Below, piece after piece: positions 23,076 through 33,959 of a stretch of 64,000 nucleotides of DNA (positions are counted from its first letter, which is position 1; each line of letters begins with the position of its first letter). This DNA comes from Rhipidocladum racemiflorum (lineage: Eukaryota > Streptophyta > Magnoliopsida > Poales > Poaceae), in assembly GCA_036346355.1 (NCBI GenBank), contig CM070570.1, positions 496,001 through 560,000 on the forward strand. The letters run 5' to 3'. Below the pieces are notes generated by a model that was not told the DNA's origin, searched no databases, and worked only from the letters and a program-made list of their open reading frames with translations. Made by a program: the position numbers and the translations under genes.

Positions 23076-23239
23076 CTTAAAAGCGCGGCATGAAGCTAGG
23101 ATATTGTCAGGTGAGTAATGTACGTAGTGGTCAACTACGTTACTCACTTAGGATTAAATAGCTCAACCGATCGATCGGCTTGTGATGCGTACGTGCAGCT
23201 CGAAATCGACACTGGTGGTCTTTCTGATCTAGTGATGTT
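23076..23239 (+). repeat. Right copy of the long direct repeat flanking the LINE tail
   Basis: 164 bp matching 22047-22214. If it is a target-site duplication it is roughly ten times longer than is typical for LINEs. Confidence 0.92.
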
Positions 23240-24883
23240 GATTTTTGTTTTGTTTTGTTGAAATAGCTAGTGATGGGGATGGAATTGAAAGGGACGCACG
23301 CAGAGCGATCCGTTCGTCAGAAGCCAGAACAATTAAAAAGCTTCACGTACGTACGCATCTTAATTCCCTGCTGAAAGATTGTGTTTGGACGATCAGACGA
23401 TAAATCTACAACAACCTCTTGGTTTTCCTTTCTTTTCCCTCCAAACACAGTACTGTACTCCTCCGAATGTTTTCTTTTTAAGAAGAAAGTTAAAAAGCCA
23501 TGCATGCACTCCAGTTTGGATCCATACAAATACAATTAAACAATGTACATGCATGGTGACATAGATCCGATGAACACGACGGAGCAGAGGTAGCCTGTCA
23601 TAACTTGCTGTGCTTTTTCGTCGATCAAGTCACACGTGGATTATGGGGGCAGTGTTTCAGCGTTTTCCCTTTCAATACATGTTGCACAAATTTTTGAAGC
23701 AAACAAAGGAGTAAGTAATCACTATCTACTCTTTATTCATAACTTAATATTTGTACAATTTTTTTTTAAAAAAAAGCATAGAAACACCTCTCGTGGATTA
23801 TATATGGAGTACACCCTAGCTATATTATATATGACTTTTACTATCCTCGGGAGGTATCAGATTATATATTAAGCCAGTATCAAAAGGTGCCAAAAGTTTA
23901 AAAATGTAGGTACAAAGATGTACAAGAAGTTTGATGGTACTTCGATGCATGGTACCTCATGGTACATATTAAGGATGATAAAATCTATAATATTACATGA
24001 GAATTGCTATGGCTCTGATGTTCGACGCAGGGCAAAAAAGCTGGACGTGTCTCCCTCTAGTTGTCCAAGCACTTCCCATCTTATCCAACTATGTGCAACC
24101 CATTCATCCACTCATCTATCTCAATATATAGGTCTCTCTCTCCCCGTTAAGTATGTCATTGCTCTCCGGCGAGCTCCTCCAGATCTAGTGCCATGTCCCT
24201 GGCCGCGCTGCAATGGCTCGAGCTAGCACTCTTAACACTTCATCCTGTGTGGCGAGAGCAGGGGCATCGAGGCTTCTTAAGTTTGGGGGTAGATGGTGGT
24301 GGCCTGTTTTACGAAGATCCAACGGTAAGGAGTGTACGATGGGAAAGCTCCCATGTACGTCTGAAGTTTCAAAGATGAAAAATCGTAGAGTGAAATTGCG
24401 TCATACTCAGTACTAGTGTCTTCGTAAGTTTTATTCCAATTTATATTTTTATAAGTATTGACAAATTGAAATTGCTTCACTAAGTTTTATATTTTTATCT
24501 ATAGATCGAATGGTCGATGATATGTCCTCACATATTTATGTCATTCTATCCATTAGCAAGGTACCACACTTGTTATATTTTGATTATTCACTTTGTTTCC
24601 TTTCTATTTATGTATGAATTTGAAATTTGGTTGACAATAGACCGGTAGATGTACCATTAGTATATTTGTCTTGAGTTAAAATTTTGATATAGGAGCCCCA
24701 CCTCTATTTTCATTCTGGATTCGCCGCTGGTTTGAACTATATTATATTACTCCTTTGTCCAAGTTTATATGGTGTATTTTTTAATGGTCTTGTCTACAAA
24801 TATAGAGCGTATTTATATTTTTAATACACAATTAGTGTAATGTTTACTCTATATCTCTAATAAATATTCATCTTTACTTTATA
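23240..24883. other. Intergenic, no gene seen
   Basis: AT-rich. 23674-23793 is a diverged copy of a small dispersed repeat (see 32230). 24150-24400 is GC-richer with two overlapping ORFs of about 65 codons but no domain; it may be a captured gene fragment. The word GGATTCGCCGCTGG near 24717 resembles a hAT end but has no partner. Confidence 0.5.
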
Positions 24884-25648
24884 CTCCATCCATCCCAAAA
24901 TAAAAGGCACAATTACTTTTTTTCTAAGTCCCAGAATACAGGGCGCGACGCCTCCTGTTTTGGCTTCTCTCACATTTCTCATGCGCACGCATGCATACAT
25001 TAACCTTTTCTCCTATCTCTCATGCGCATGTATGCATGTATAAAATAAACCCCTTCGAGTTTTGCATGACGCAACTGCATGCTTCCTTGGTCTCTGTGTT
25101 GATAGGAGTTACTAGAGGTGGGCATTTGGGCCGGCCCGAAGCACGATGGGATGGCCCGGTGCAAAGCACGGCACTAAGATTCCGTGCGGGCCGACGCTGT
25201 AGTTTCGGCCTGTGCGGACCCGGGAACCGGCACGACGGCGACACTAAGACGGCATTTAACGGCACGCGAAATCATGGATTAAGGCCTAAAAGTTGGCACA
25301 TATTGTTGATTCAGAGCATCTTCAAGCATTGCATTTATATTTGACATTTTGTTGATGTGATTAGTCTCTTATGTAATTAAAATAGGTAGTTTAGTAGTAG
25401 TGATGTGTTTTATTTTTTTACTCGTCATAATAGTGTAAATGGGTCGCCTGGCGTAAGACGACGCTTAAATGGGTCGGGCTTGGGCTCGCTAAAGTTAGTC
25501 CCAAGACGGCCCGGCACGGTGGGCACGATGGGCCGTCGTGGCACGGCATGGTTCCGGCCCGAAGCACGATGGGCCCGGGCCGGGCCGGGCCGGCACGGCA
25601 CGACGCCCACCTCTAGGAGTTACGCCTTATATAATGGGATGGATGGAC
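24884..25648. mobile_element. Stowaway-like MITE carrying an inserted hAT element
   Basis: The outer ends CTCCATCCATCCCAAAATAA at 24884 and TTATATAATGGGATGGATGG ending near 25648 are inverted, flanked by TA (24882-24883 and 25649-25650) as in Tc1/mariner-type MITEs. The MITE is split at 25112 by a hAT element; without that element and one copy of its 8-bp duplication it is about 254 bp. Its right end lies about 200 bp upstream of the ATG at 25851. Confidence 0.8.
25113..25615. mobile_element. Non-autonomous hAT element (503 bp) nested in the MITE
   Basis: The ends TAGAGGTGGGC and GCCCACCTCTA are perfect 11-bp inverted repeats, flanked by the 8-bp duplication GGAGTTAC (25105-25112 and 25616-25623). 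Subterminal GC-rich repeats such as GGCCGGCCCGAAGCACGATG and CCCGAAGCACGATGGGC occur in both halves. No transposase. Confidence 0.92.
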
Positions 25649-25850
25649 TATTATCTATGTATGAAATATGGTGTTTAGTGATTGTAAATAGCCTTTTGTT
25701 CTATACGATAAAAAGAGATACACAGTGTAAAGAGGGCCGGGATTATATTGTTTGGACCGCGAACGTATGGTTCCTTGTACCACTCCATTTCACTACCAAG
25801 TACCTACTCACTCACAGACTCAGGCTCGCGCTCTCTCCCTCTCTCTCGCC

Positions 25851-26321
25851 ATGGCATCGTACAGACTTCTCGTCATCCTCGTCTTCTCCACGCTCCTCTC
25901 CGCGCGCCCCTCCGCCGCCGACAGCTACCCGGCCGACTGCCCCTACCCCTGCCTGCCGCCTCCCACGGCCGTCACCAACTGCCCGCCCCCACCGTCGTCC
26001 TCCACGCCGTCCACCTACCCGTACCCGCCGCCGTCTTCCTCCTCCAACACGCCATCGTCGTACTGGAACTACCCGCCGCCGCAGGGGGGCTACATTCCCT
26101 ACTACCAGCCGCCTCCAGCCGGCGGTGGTGGCGGGGGCGGGGGCGGAGGCGGAGGCTTCAACTACCCGGCGCCGCCGCCGCCGAACCCCATCCTACCATG
26201 GTACCCTTGGTACTACAGGTCGCCGCCGTCGGCGGCGACGTCGGTGCGGGCGCGGGGGGGTTCGGTTCTTGTCCTGGTGGCCGTGGTGGTAACTGCTGCT
26301 GGTTTAGTCACTATGTTTTAG
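25851..26321 (+). CDS. Secreted proline- and glycine-rich protein, probable GPI anchor (156 aa)
   Basis: An in-frame upstream ATG exists at 25752, but the ATG at 25851 is chosen because it lies in a CGCCATGGCA context after a CT-rich leader and starts a proper signal peptide (YRLLVILVFSTLLSARPSAA, cleavage near residue 23). Cysteines follow at 30, 34 and 44 (CPYPC). Then comes a Pro/Ser/Tyr region (45-90) with PPPSSSS and YPPP runs, an unbroken run of 12 glycines (91-102), a second proline patch (PAPPPPNPILPWYPWYY) and a hydrophobic tail (139-156) after a basic stretch, consistent with a GPI signal. No enzyme domain. It resembles the 167-aa protein at 17403 in plan (signal, CxxxC, Pro-rich, tail) but lacks TLYPQDPG. 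A cell-surface or wall role is inferred only. Confidence 0.82.
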   Translation: MASYRLLVILVFSTLLSARPSAADSYPADCPYPCLPPPTAVTNCPPPPSSSTPSTYPYPPPSSSSNTPSSYWNYPPPQGGYIPYYQPPPAGGGGGGGGGGGGFNYPAPPPPNPILPWYPWYYRSPPSAATSVRARGGSVLVLVAVVVTAAGLVTMF

Positions 26322-28003
26322 CGCTCGACTTTTTCTGTTTTTTGTTCTTATTAGTTAATTTTTCCTTTGTTTTTTTTTATTTTGGAGAAATATTAAAAAT
26401 ATATAATGAGGCATCATCATTATTATTGTACCACGACCTATTGCTCTAGTTCTTTTTTTCTTTTTTTTGCCTAATTATATTACTTTTGGATAGTGGATCA
26501 ACTATTGCTAGCTAGTTCTTGAGATCGAGCGTAATATATCTGTATGGCTAGTGGCTGCAAGAATCTTCTGCTTTTCTGAGTGCCTATCTCTTTTTTATAT
26601 ATCGGTAATTTTCTTCCCTTTGTAAAATTCTACCCTTCTGTTGTAGTTTTTTTTAGGGTTTAATTCCCCGATATCCTGTCAATATGTGCTTAATTTATTC
26701 TCTATGGCACCGGCGAAGAAAGGAATACATTATATTTGTAAGCTTCGAGTGAATGAACACTACTCTACCTACGATCGATCCATGAATATTAATGAATATT
26801 GCGTTGATTTGGCATACATATGCACCTCTTTACTTTAGCGCTTAATTAAGTCAACTAGATCAACGTACCGCGCGCATTCAAAATCCGCATTATTTGCCCC
26901 CTGCAGATCTAGTAATTAATTAATTTGAATGCAAATTTGATTAGACGTCCTAGTTCATGCATGCACTCGATACATTCAGGCGCCCTACAAACTGAGATAT
27001 TTTCAAGCCTAATTTACAATCCTCCGTACGTGCGCACTGTAAACTACAAGTGTGCTCAATTCTTAATTAATTTCCCAAATGGTTTGGTTTTGGTTTTGTT
27101 TCTGGTTCCGTAATGCATACTCCTCCTACTGCTATATATATCAAGTATATATGAACCCATTTATTTTTGTTGTTGTCAGAGGAGTTTAATTAGTTAGCTA
27201 CAGATCTGAAAATCACGCATGGATTGTCGCAATTAAAGGAGATATGCATATTTTCGCGAAAAGTTTTTCTTTTTTCTTTTTTTGAGGATTTTTGGTGATG
27301 GCACGCTTGAAAGGATGGATGGGAGAAAAAGGAGGAGTTATTACATATGGGTCCGGAGGCTGGAAGTGGGATCCGAGCGTCTTCCTCTTCTTCCTTGTTT
27401 GGCACTCTTCATTTCTCTGTCATGAAAAGCTAGCCCAGCCCGGTTGGGTAATGGCAATGGGTTCCTTCAGAACAAGCTAGGTACTTGCGTTGCGTGCGTA
27501 GATATTGTTGAGCTACAAGCCAATAAAAGTGACTAGCTAGGCCGGAGTACGCATACATACATGTCAGGATTTCGATCATCTTAATTTAAGAGGTACCATA
27601 CCAACATTACGTATATACCAACAACTACAAGTATTGAAAAGCTAGCATACATACATATATGAGTACATAATATATATCACCCATGCATACTGGTTTCGAT
27701 CGTTTCGTTGGTAGAGTAGTAGTAGTACTCCTCCTCCTCCTAGTCCTAGTCCTAGTCCTAGTCCTAGCTGCATGGTGACATGCGTATCGACTCACGTACG
27801 CATTCTAGAGGCAGCAAAGTTGGTGACATCTGCCCGATCCGTCGGGTCAAACTAGGCGTGCTGTGCTTCTGCTAAGTGATCAGTACGTAGTGTATGTGCA
27901 CATGGGGATGGGGTGCGTAGTACATGTACTACACGTTAATCCTACAATTAACCATTTGAACAACAACCAATATTACTCCTCGCTCTACTAGTTTTATTAC
28001 GTA
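26322..28003. other. Intergenic, no gene seen
   Basis: AT-rich downstream region of the preceding gene. A TCCTAG hexamer array lies at 27738-27767. ORFs near 27292-27480 have no signature. Confidence 0.6.
27738..27767 (+). repeat. Hexanucleotide microsatellite, five TCCTAG units
   Basis: Five perfect consecutive TCCTAG units preceded by a short CTC run. Confidence 0.95.
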
Positions 28004-28238
28004 CTCCCTCTGTCCCACAAAGAGTGCATTTCTAGGATTTTTAAGACAGATTAGTGTGCAAGGTAAATGACTAATGTAACCCTTATTACTCCATACACAA
28101 GCATGTTGGTGCTTCGGTTTCCACAAGCACTTAAATGAGCATGTATACACTTACAGCTGGGCCCTACGGACTAGAAATGCACTCTTTGTGGAACAAAATT
28201 TGAACACTAGAAATGCACTCTTTGTGGGACAGAGGGAG
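28004..28238. mobile_element. Stowaway-like MITE (235 bp)
   Basis: CTCCCTCTGTCCCACAAAGA at the left pairs with TCTTTGTGGGACAGAGGGAG at the right, flanked by TA on both sides. The right end contains a 36-bp tandem duplication of the word CTAGAAATGCACTCTTTGTG (28171 and 28207). Confidence 0.9.
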
Positions 28239-29829
28239 TACGTAGTAGGAATGAATGAATGATCCTTACCTAATGACTACCTACGTCAAGTCTGACTGGC
28301 GGCTTACTTACAAGTCAAGTCCCTTCAAATGAACCGAGGAATTAGAACTTTCCACCGGCCGGCACGAGAATCAAGCATGCATGATCAAAAGATAGCAATC
28401 GATCGAGAATATATAGCAGCCTTTTTTTACTTCACATTTCACACTTCACAGCCCAGACAAGATATGCTCGTCGAGATGATACAAGTGAAGGAAATTAATT
28501 TCCTAGCTTGGTGATTCGGCTAGCATGCAGCGTGCATGCGCAGATGGTAATGCAGTGTCGTTGCCGCGAAGTTTCTCGCACGCCACCAACACCACGCTGC
28601 AGGCTAGGTGAAAGAAAGCTAGGCAACAAGAGAAAGAAAGCTAGGTGAAAGAAAGCTAGGCAACAAGAGAAAGAAAGAAAGAGAGAGAATAAAGCCTATT
28701 TACAAAAAGTTCGTGTTTGGTGGTGCTAAAGGTTTTTGTAAGATAGGCTGGTACGTAGTATTGTCTAACTGCCATCACAGCATTTTTTAATGAAATGTCA
28801 GAGCTTCTGACCAATTTTCAAAAAAAGAAGTACGCCATGGTTGGATTCCACGGAAACAAAATGCATGCTACATACAATTTTCTATTATCTTCTTCTTCTT
28901 CTTCTCTAATGACAACTAGGTAGTGTCGCGCGCGATGTCATGCCGTGTGTAATCAGATCTAGTATTTTTTTTCTAAAAAAAAGTAGGAAGACCTAAGCGA
29001 ATACGATATGTAGGAACCGTCGACGAATTAGCATAATGCCTTTTTTTTAAAAAAAATACATGTTCCGAAAATATTAGATTTCGAGTTGACAAAAAAAATA
29101 TAAAGATAGAGCTGTGTACATTTTTTTAGTGAATTTATTTTTTCTCGAAAACGGAGAAAATATTTCTCCTTCTTCTTCTCTAATGGCAATTGCTGTGGTG
29201 CTGTAGCAGAGGCTGCCAGCTCTTCCAGATATATAGCCAGCCATGATTAATGCATTAGCTAGTACTATTATCGATCTTCTCCTGTCCAACGAGATCATGG
29301 CACATGTACTGATTGACGCACCATCATGGCCATGGGCAGGCTCCAGCCACATTCTACCCTTGACTATTGAACCTGCACAGAGAATATATATATATATATA
29401 TAGTGGATGGAAGATAGCACTGGGCACACGTCTCGATGCGTTCTCATCAGATCCAAGGGATACCTGATTCATACCATGACTTTGCGCACTTCAAGGCCGT
29501 CTTGGAGAATGAAAAGAAACCTGCCATCCACGAATGCCAAGGAAATGCTAGTGCTAATGGAGTACCTTTCTGGAACAAGAGAAAATGTTAAAACTTATCA
29601 ATGTTAGCTACTAGCTAGTACATGCATGCTGTTCAACATTCCATCTTGCCATGTATTGATGCATGACAGGCAGGCAAACTTTTCTGCCCTGGACAAGATG
29701 GTCAAACTTGCATAACACAAAACACCCTTTTTGTTAATGCTGATGCGCTGAATTCTCGCTTCAAGAGTACCAGGCTTCCGGCCTACTAACAGTAGATAAC
29801 TCCTCTTTATATGTAACAAAAATTTCAGC
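28239..29829. other. Intergenic, no gene seen
   Basis: Holds a 37-bp tandem duplication of GCTAGGTGAAAGAAAG at about 28603-28676, CTT and TA microsatellites (28890-28910; 29384-29402) and poly-T/poly-A stretches. No ORF with a signature. Confidence 0.55.
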
Positions 29830-30160
29830 CCACGAGTCCTTGCCTGGGAGGGACGTCCAGCGTAGCAACCCGTATTCTTTCCCTCCCCAGCACACCAAGC
29901 CGGCGCAGCAGCATACTAACATCTATGATAGCCCATTGTCCACAAAGTTGAGAAGTGGGAAACCCTATCGGCTATCAGGATCAAGCCATAGTGCCATCAC
30001 CCATTTTTTTTAGCTTGTTGATCCCGCAGCCTCCTCGAGCATTTTAGCAAGAATTTTCAAAAAGAGGTCAGGGCATGCAATAGTGGGAAGTAAATGCATC
30101 ATTCCATGTTATATATCCAGAGAAAAACAAACTGGGCTACTCCTTTCCATCCCTTACAAG
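29830..30160 (-). pseudogene. Possible LINE reverse transcriptase remnant
   Basis: The minus strand gives PDLFLKILAKMLEEAA (about 30020-30080), then, after breaks, DPDSR and GFPLLNFVDN (about 29940-29990). This recalls the RT segment of plant LINEs that ends in a YADDT-like box. The match is by eye only and the catalytic box is degraded, so the call is weak. Confidence 0.3.
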
Positions 30161-31884
30161 TGGGGCCATCTATTAATTGAACCCAACTGACCACAGGAGG
30201 GCTGAATCCGGCCAGTTCATTCACAGCCACTACCAACTGGGACTCCATATAATGTATTGGCCCACATGTCATTCCCTCTCTCCTTCTTCATCTCTCTTTT
30301 TCTCCAGCCTTATCCCCTTCTCTCTCAGGGTTAACAAAACCGAAACAAAAAAAAACGATGGAAAACCGAAATTCAAAATTCAAAAATATCGAGCCAAAAA
30401 TTGATGGAAAATCGTTAGAAACCGAAGGGTTTAAGAATTCAAAAAAAAATTAAAAATTAAAAAAAAAAATCGAAAACTGATCGGCCATGGCACCACTGCT
30501 GGCCCACAACGACGCCCCACTCCTGGTCATCACTGGCCATGATTGAGACCACCAATAGAAATGCCTTGATGTCCTGGAGCTAGCTGCGAGGTCAACCGAT
30601 CATTCCCACGGCCGTAACCTCACCGACGGCGAGCCCTAGCGACTCCCCAGCTCTCTGTCACCGATCTGTAGGTCCATCCTGTCAGCCACAAAATACCTAA
30701 CTGGCTCACTGGTCTTTAGGACCCACCGGTCAGTGCATCAGTTCTAAGGACGCCAAAGATGGAAGTAAGCTTTCAAAGCTTGAAAGCGCGCTTTCCTTTT
30801 TAGGAAACTTTAGAAAACCTAGAATTTCATTTGTACATAACTTTTGTGTCATAGCTCCAAATGAAATGAAACAAATTTCTAAATATATTTTTAATCATGT
30901 AGTTTTCAAATATGCAAAAATATTTCTGAACTTAGTCACTGTATAATCATGAAATTCAAATTTAAAGAAAAGGTTTAAAATATGCTCAACATAAATTTTG
31001 TGCAAATCAAATCCAAATTGAGTAAAACAAATTAGCCAATAATTTAAATGTAAATATTGCTCTACACAATAATTTAACTGATAGTAGTACATCATAAAAA
31101 AAATGCCAACAAAAGCAACTACAATTTAACTACAATTAGTATACCAACCCCAGCACCCTGGCCACCGCCCCAAAGGAAGGCATGCCGTCACACTGCTCGC
31201 CATCCATCTCGGCCATGGCCGCACTAAGAACAAAAGAGTCCATGGTGTGGGTGCGCGAGACGAGAGAGAAGGGAGGGGGTTAGGGTTGGAGGTGCCTTGC
31301 CATAATGGCAGGGCCAATCTTCTTGGAGGCTTCATGATGCCATCTTCAAGCCAAATTTGGGTGTTTCTTTCAAGTACACTAGCATTGCAAAAATTACAAT
31401 GACTAAAGATACATTGATCAGATGGCTAGGTGATTTGAAGTGTGTAGGTGTACCTTGGTCCATGGGAAGTACTAGAGGACGGTGAAGGTGATGGTGACGG
31501 TAGGATTGGAATGTGCTGCTGGGCCGAGCCAACAAAGGCGACCGTAAGAGCAACAACGAGGCATACGTACTATGCGAAATAGCAGAGTACTGTGGTACAT
31601 CACTACATCTCCTGCCTGCATCAGCGCCGCTACGCTGGGCAAGAAATGATGCCAAGCCCTCCACTATCAGCTACACACACAGTTAGCCACAAGAAATGAG
31701 GTTTAGAATGAGCACACAGTCTTAGATTAGACCGAAACGATCGATTTTAAATTTTATCTCTCAATCCTTAGCTCGTTTCTGTATCTTACATGGTGCAGCG
31801 AAGGAATTATGAATGCAAATGCTTTAGTAAATTCATGGATATTAAATCACGCATGTACCTTTCTTATGAAATGACCAACGACTA

Positions 31885-31976
31885 GACCTTTGGTGACATG
31901 ATCAGCAGCCGGTAGTTCCTGATCATTACAGACCTTTGGTGACATGATCAGCAGCCAGTAGTTCCTGATCATTGCA
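31885..31976 (+). repeat. 46-bp tandem duplication
   Basis: Two adjacent copies of GACCTTTGGTGACATGATCA...CTGATCATT differ at two bases visible by eye (CCGG/CCAG, TACA/TGCA). Confidence 0.93.
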
Positions 31977-32229
31977 GGCCTGCTCTAAATCCTGTCCGTT
32001 CCCCGTGACACACTCATTGTCGATGATATCTTTCCCAACATGATGATCCATTGTCATTCCAGTGGAGTAGTACAATTCTTCCTCGTGTTTACCCTCCAAG
32101 AATCCGCTTCTTGAACAAGTGCAGACATACTAATCTGGAGTCCGGACCATATGTAAATGGTTGGCGCAACCCCACACACACTCTTGGCATGTTAAAACTG
32201 TGAGAGGTGATTCTATGCTCTTCCTTCTA

Positions 32230-32345
32230 GTACAAATTGCACAAATCTTGAAGCAAGCGAAGGGGTAAGTAATCACCATCTACCCTTCATTCATGCTTTA
32301 ATAGTTGTGCAACTTTTAAAAGGAAGAGCATAGAAGCACCTCTCT
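32230..32345 (+). repeat. Small dispersed repeat, copy 3 of 3 in window
   Basis: AAATTGCACAAATCTTGAAG through AGAGCATAGAAGCACCTCTC matches 23674-23793 (diverged) over most of its length and 18651-18686 over its last part only. The family is not identified. Confidence 0.7.
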
Positions 32346-32918
32346 AAAACTGTAAGATCGGCAATCGTGCGAGCCTATTGCTCCTAGCCTGTTGCTACGG
32401 CATCAACTAAATTTACGGGTGATAATGGGCTAAAGACTAGCATAAGCTTGATCCAAGTCTAAATTTTTGTTTCTTTGATCTAGTCTAGTCTAAGCCTCAA
32501 ACTAATAAACCTATGTCCAATTCAGGCCCAAATAAAGGCTTGGATCTTAATCCAAGACATTTACATGTACAACATTCATGTATATGTGACCACAATTAAC
32601 ACATGCATGATACGTGCAATACTGCGATTTAGAAGAAATAAGTAAGGTTCAAGACTAACCCAAACTGGTTTAGATCTGGTCCAAATAACTATGGATCCAA
32701 AACTAGTCTAATCCATTTCAAGTTTTGGACCGATCTAATCCAAAAGTCTAGATCAGTCTCACCCCTAACTGAATTAACCATCCGTGTGAGCATGTTACAC
32801 TCGCTTTGTGCACCCTCCCGAATTCTTCCAACGAGAAGCACGCGGTTAATTGGTTCTTCAAGTCAATCGCTGGGTTTGTCCATGAGGAAGAAACCATACA
32901 GAAATTACCACCGTGCTT

Positions 32919-33270
32919 GTGTCTGCACTAGATGTTAGATCGCCCCTTTCCACAGAAGATATTGCCATCTTCTGTCCGTCGGCGCCTTGGGTTGGGAATC
33001 TGACAGTTTTTGGACGCTGTGTTTAGTGATGCTATTGGAGCACACTTGTAATTGGTTTGACCTCATCTTTCGATTATATGCACTTTGCTCTCTAAAGATC
33101 TCCAACTCAAGAGAAAATTAACAACTCAAAAGCTATTACTAATCAATTATATATTGGATACACGGGTAAGAAGCCAAAGGAGATTACCCGCAAACAGGGG
33201 CGGAGCCAGCCCAGGCCCAAGCCTCGGGCTAGCAGCTAACTGATCTTAAATTAAATCTCTATTTTTAATC
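32919..33270 (+). repeat. Left copy of a 352-bp direct duplication flanking the copia element
   Basis: GTGTCTGCACTAGATG to CTATTTTTAATC is repeated at 39693-40044 at the same length with two base differences (GTCGG/GTTGG, AGCAG/AGCGG). It includes the first 76 bp of the hAT MITE that is complete at 39969-40137. Confidence 0.95.
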
Positions 33271-33276
33271 TTAAAT

Positions 33277-33681
33277 TGGATCTTCGTGCCTTAGATTAAA
33301 CACCTAGAAGTAGGGCTTAGTGATACCTTCGGGGTTTGAAGAGCTTGAGGATGCCATTTCTTTACGGAGAGGAAGGAGAGGACGACGGTGGCAGCAGTCT
33401 CGTGGAAGAAGACGGCGTGGTCGTCCGTTCTGCAGAGAGGGAGACGGCCGTCGTCTCCTGCGCGCGGTGAGGACGGCAAGAAATGCGGCAGCGAGGACGT
33501 CGTGGCCTTTCCCGTTGCTCCACACGCAAGTAGATCGGATTGGTTTGTTGGGGGGTATGTGCTCCAAGGACGTGGGTTCATGGGCCGGTCTACCCCCCTC
33601 TATTTATAGCGCGTGTGCAACAGGGGGCCACAACCATAAAGGTCGGTTGCGCCCCCGATCAGGGCGCGAGATCAACCAACA
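33277..33681 (-). repeat. 3' LTR of the copia element (405 bp, outer 12 bp missing)
   Basis: Matches 39286-39692. Apart from one substitution (CCTTCG against CATTCG near 33330) the only difference seen is a cluster at about 33474-33492. A minus-strand TATA box TATAAATA is at 33601-33608. The inner boundary is fixed by the adjacent polypurine tract. Confidence 0.92.
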
Positions 33682-33697
33682 TTCTCCCCCTTGATCT
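33682..33697 (-). promoter_or_regulatory. Polypurine tract of the copia element
   Basis: The minus strand reads AGATCAAGGGGGAGAA directly before the LTR start TGTTGGTTGATC. It primes plus-strand DNA synthesis in retroelements. Confidence 0.85.
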
Positions 33698-33959
33698 CGA
33701 ATTCAACTTTGAAACTTTATATCTTGATCTATTAACCTTTTATATCTCACACTTTTAACTTAACATTCCACTCCTCCATAGATTAGTGTACCAAGACCAA
33801 GGCGTCACAGCGATCGATTCACGTCTTCTTGAGCTCAATGACTATAGCACACCTCTCTACTTCAAAGCGAGAATAACTTTGTCTTTGTGGGAGGCGGTTG
33901 CTTTCAATGACCCCTATTATCCGTAATCATAGTCTTTCCTTTAAACCCATGCCGCCACG

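Larger units (their letters stand above)
30161..32918. other. Intergenic repeat-like DNA, no gene seen
   Basis: 30326 begins CAGGGTTAACAAAACCG, like the end of a hAT MITE also seen near 53625, but no partner end was found. 30740-31130 is AT-rich. A 46-bp tandem duplication lies at 31885-31976. 32230-32345 is a small dispersed repeat shared with 18651 and 23674. ORFs at 31332-31664 and 31126-31335 have no signature. Confidence 0.45.

Noticed and set aside
25405..26292. A 295-codon plus-strand ORF overlapping the third Pro-rich gene
   Set aside because: It runs through the hAT end and then an alternative frame of the real gene, yielding Arg/Pro-rich low-complexity sequence. The other frame has a signal peptide and tail.
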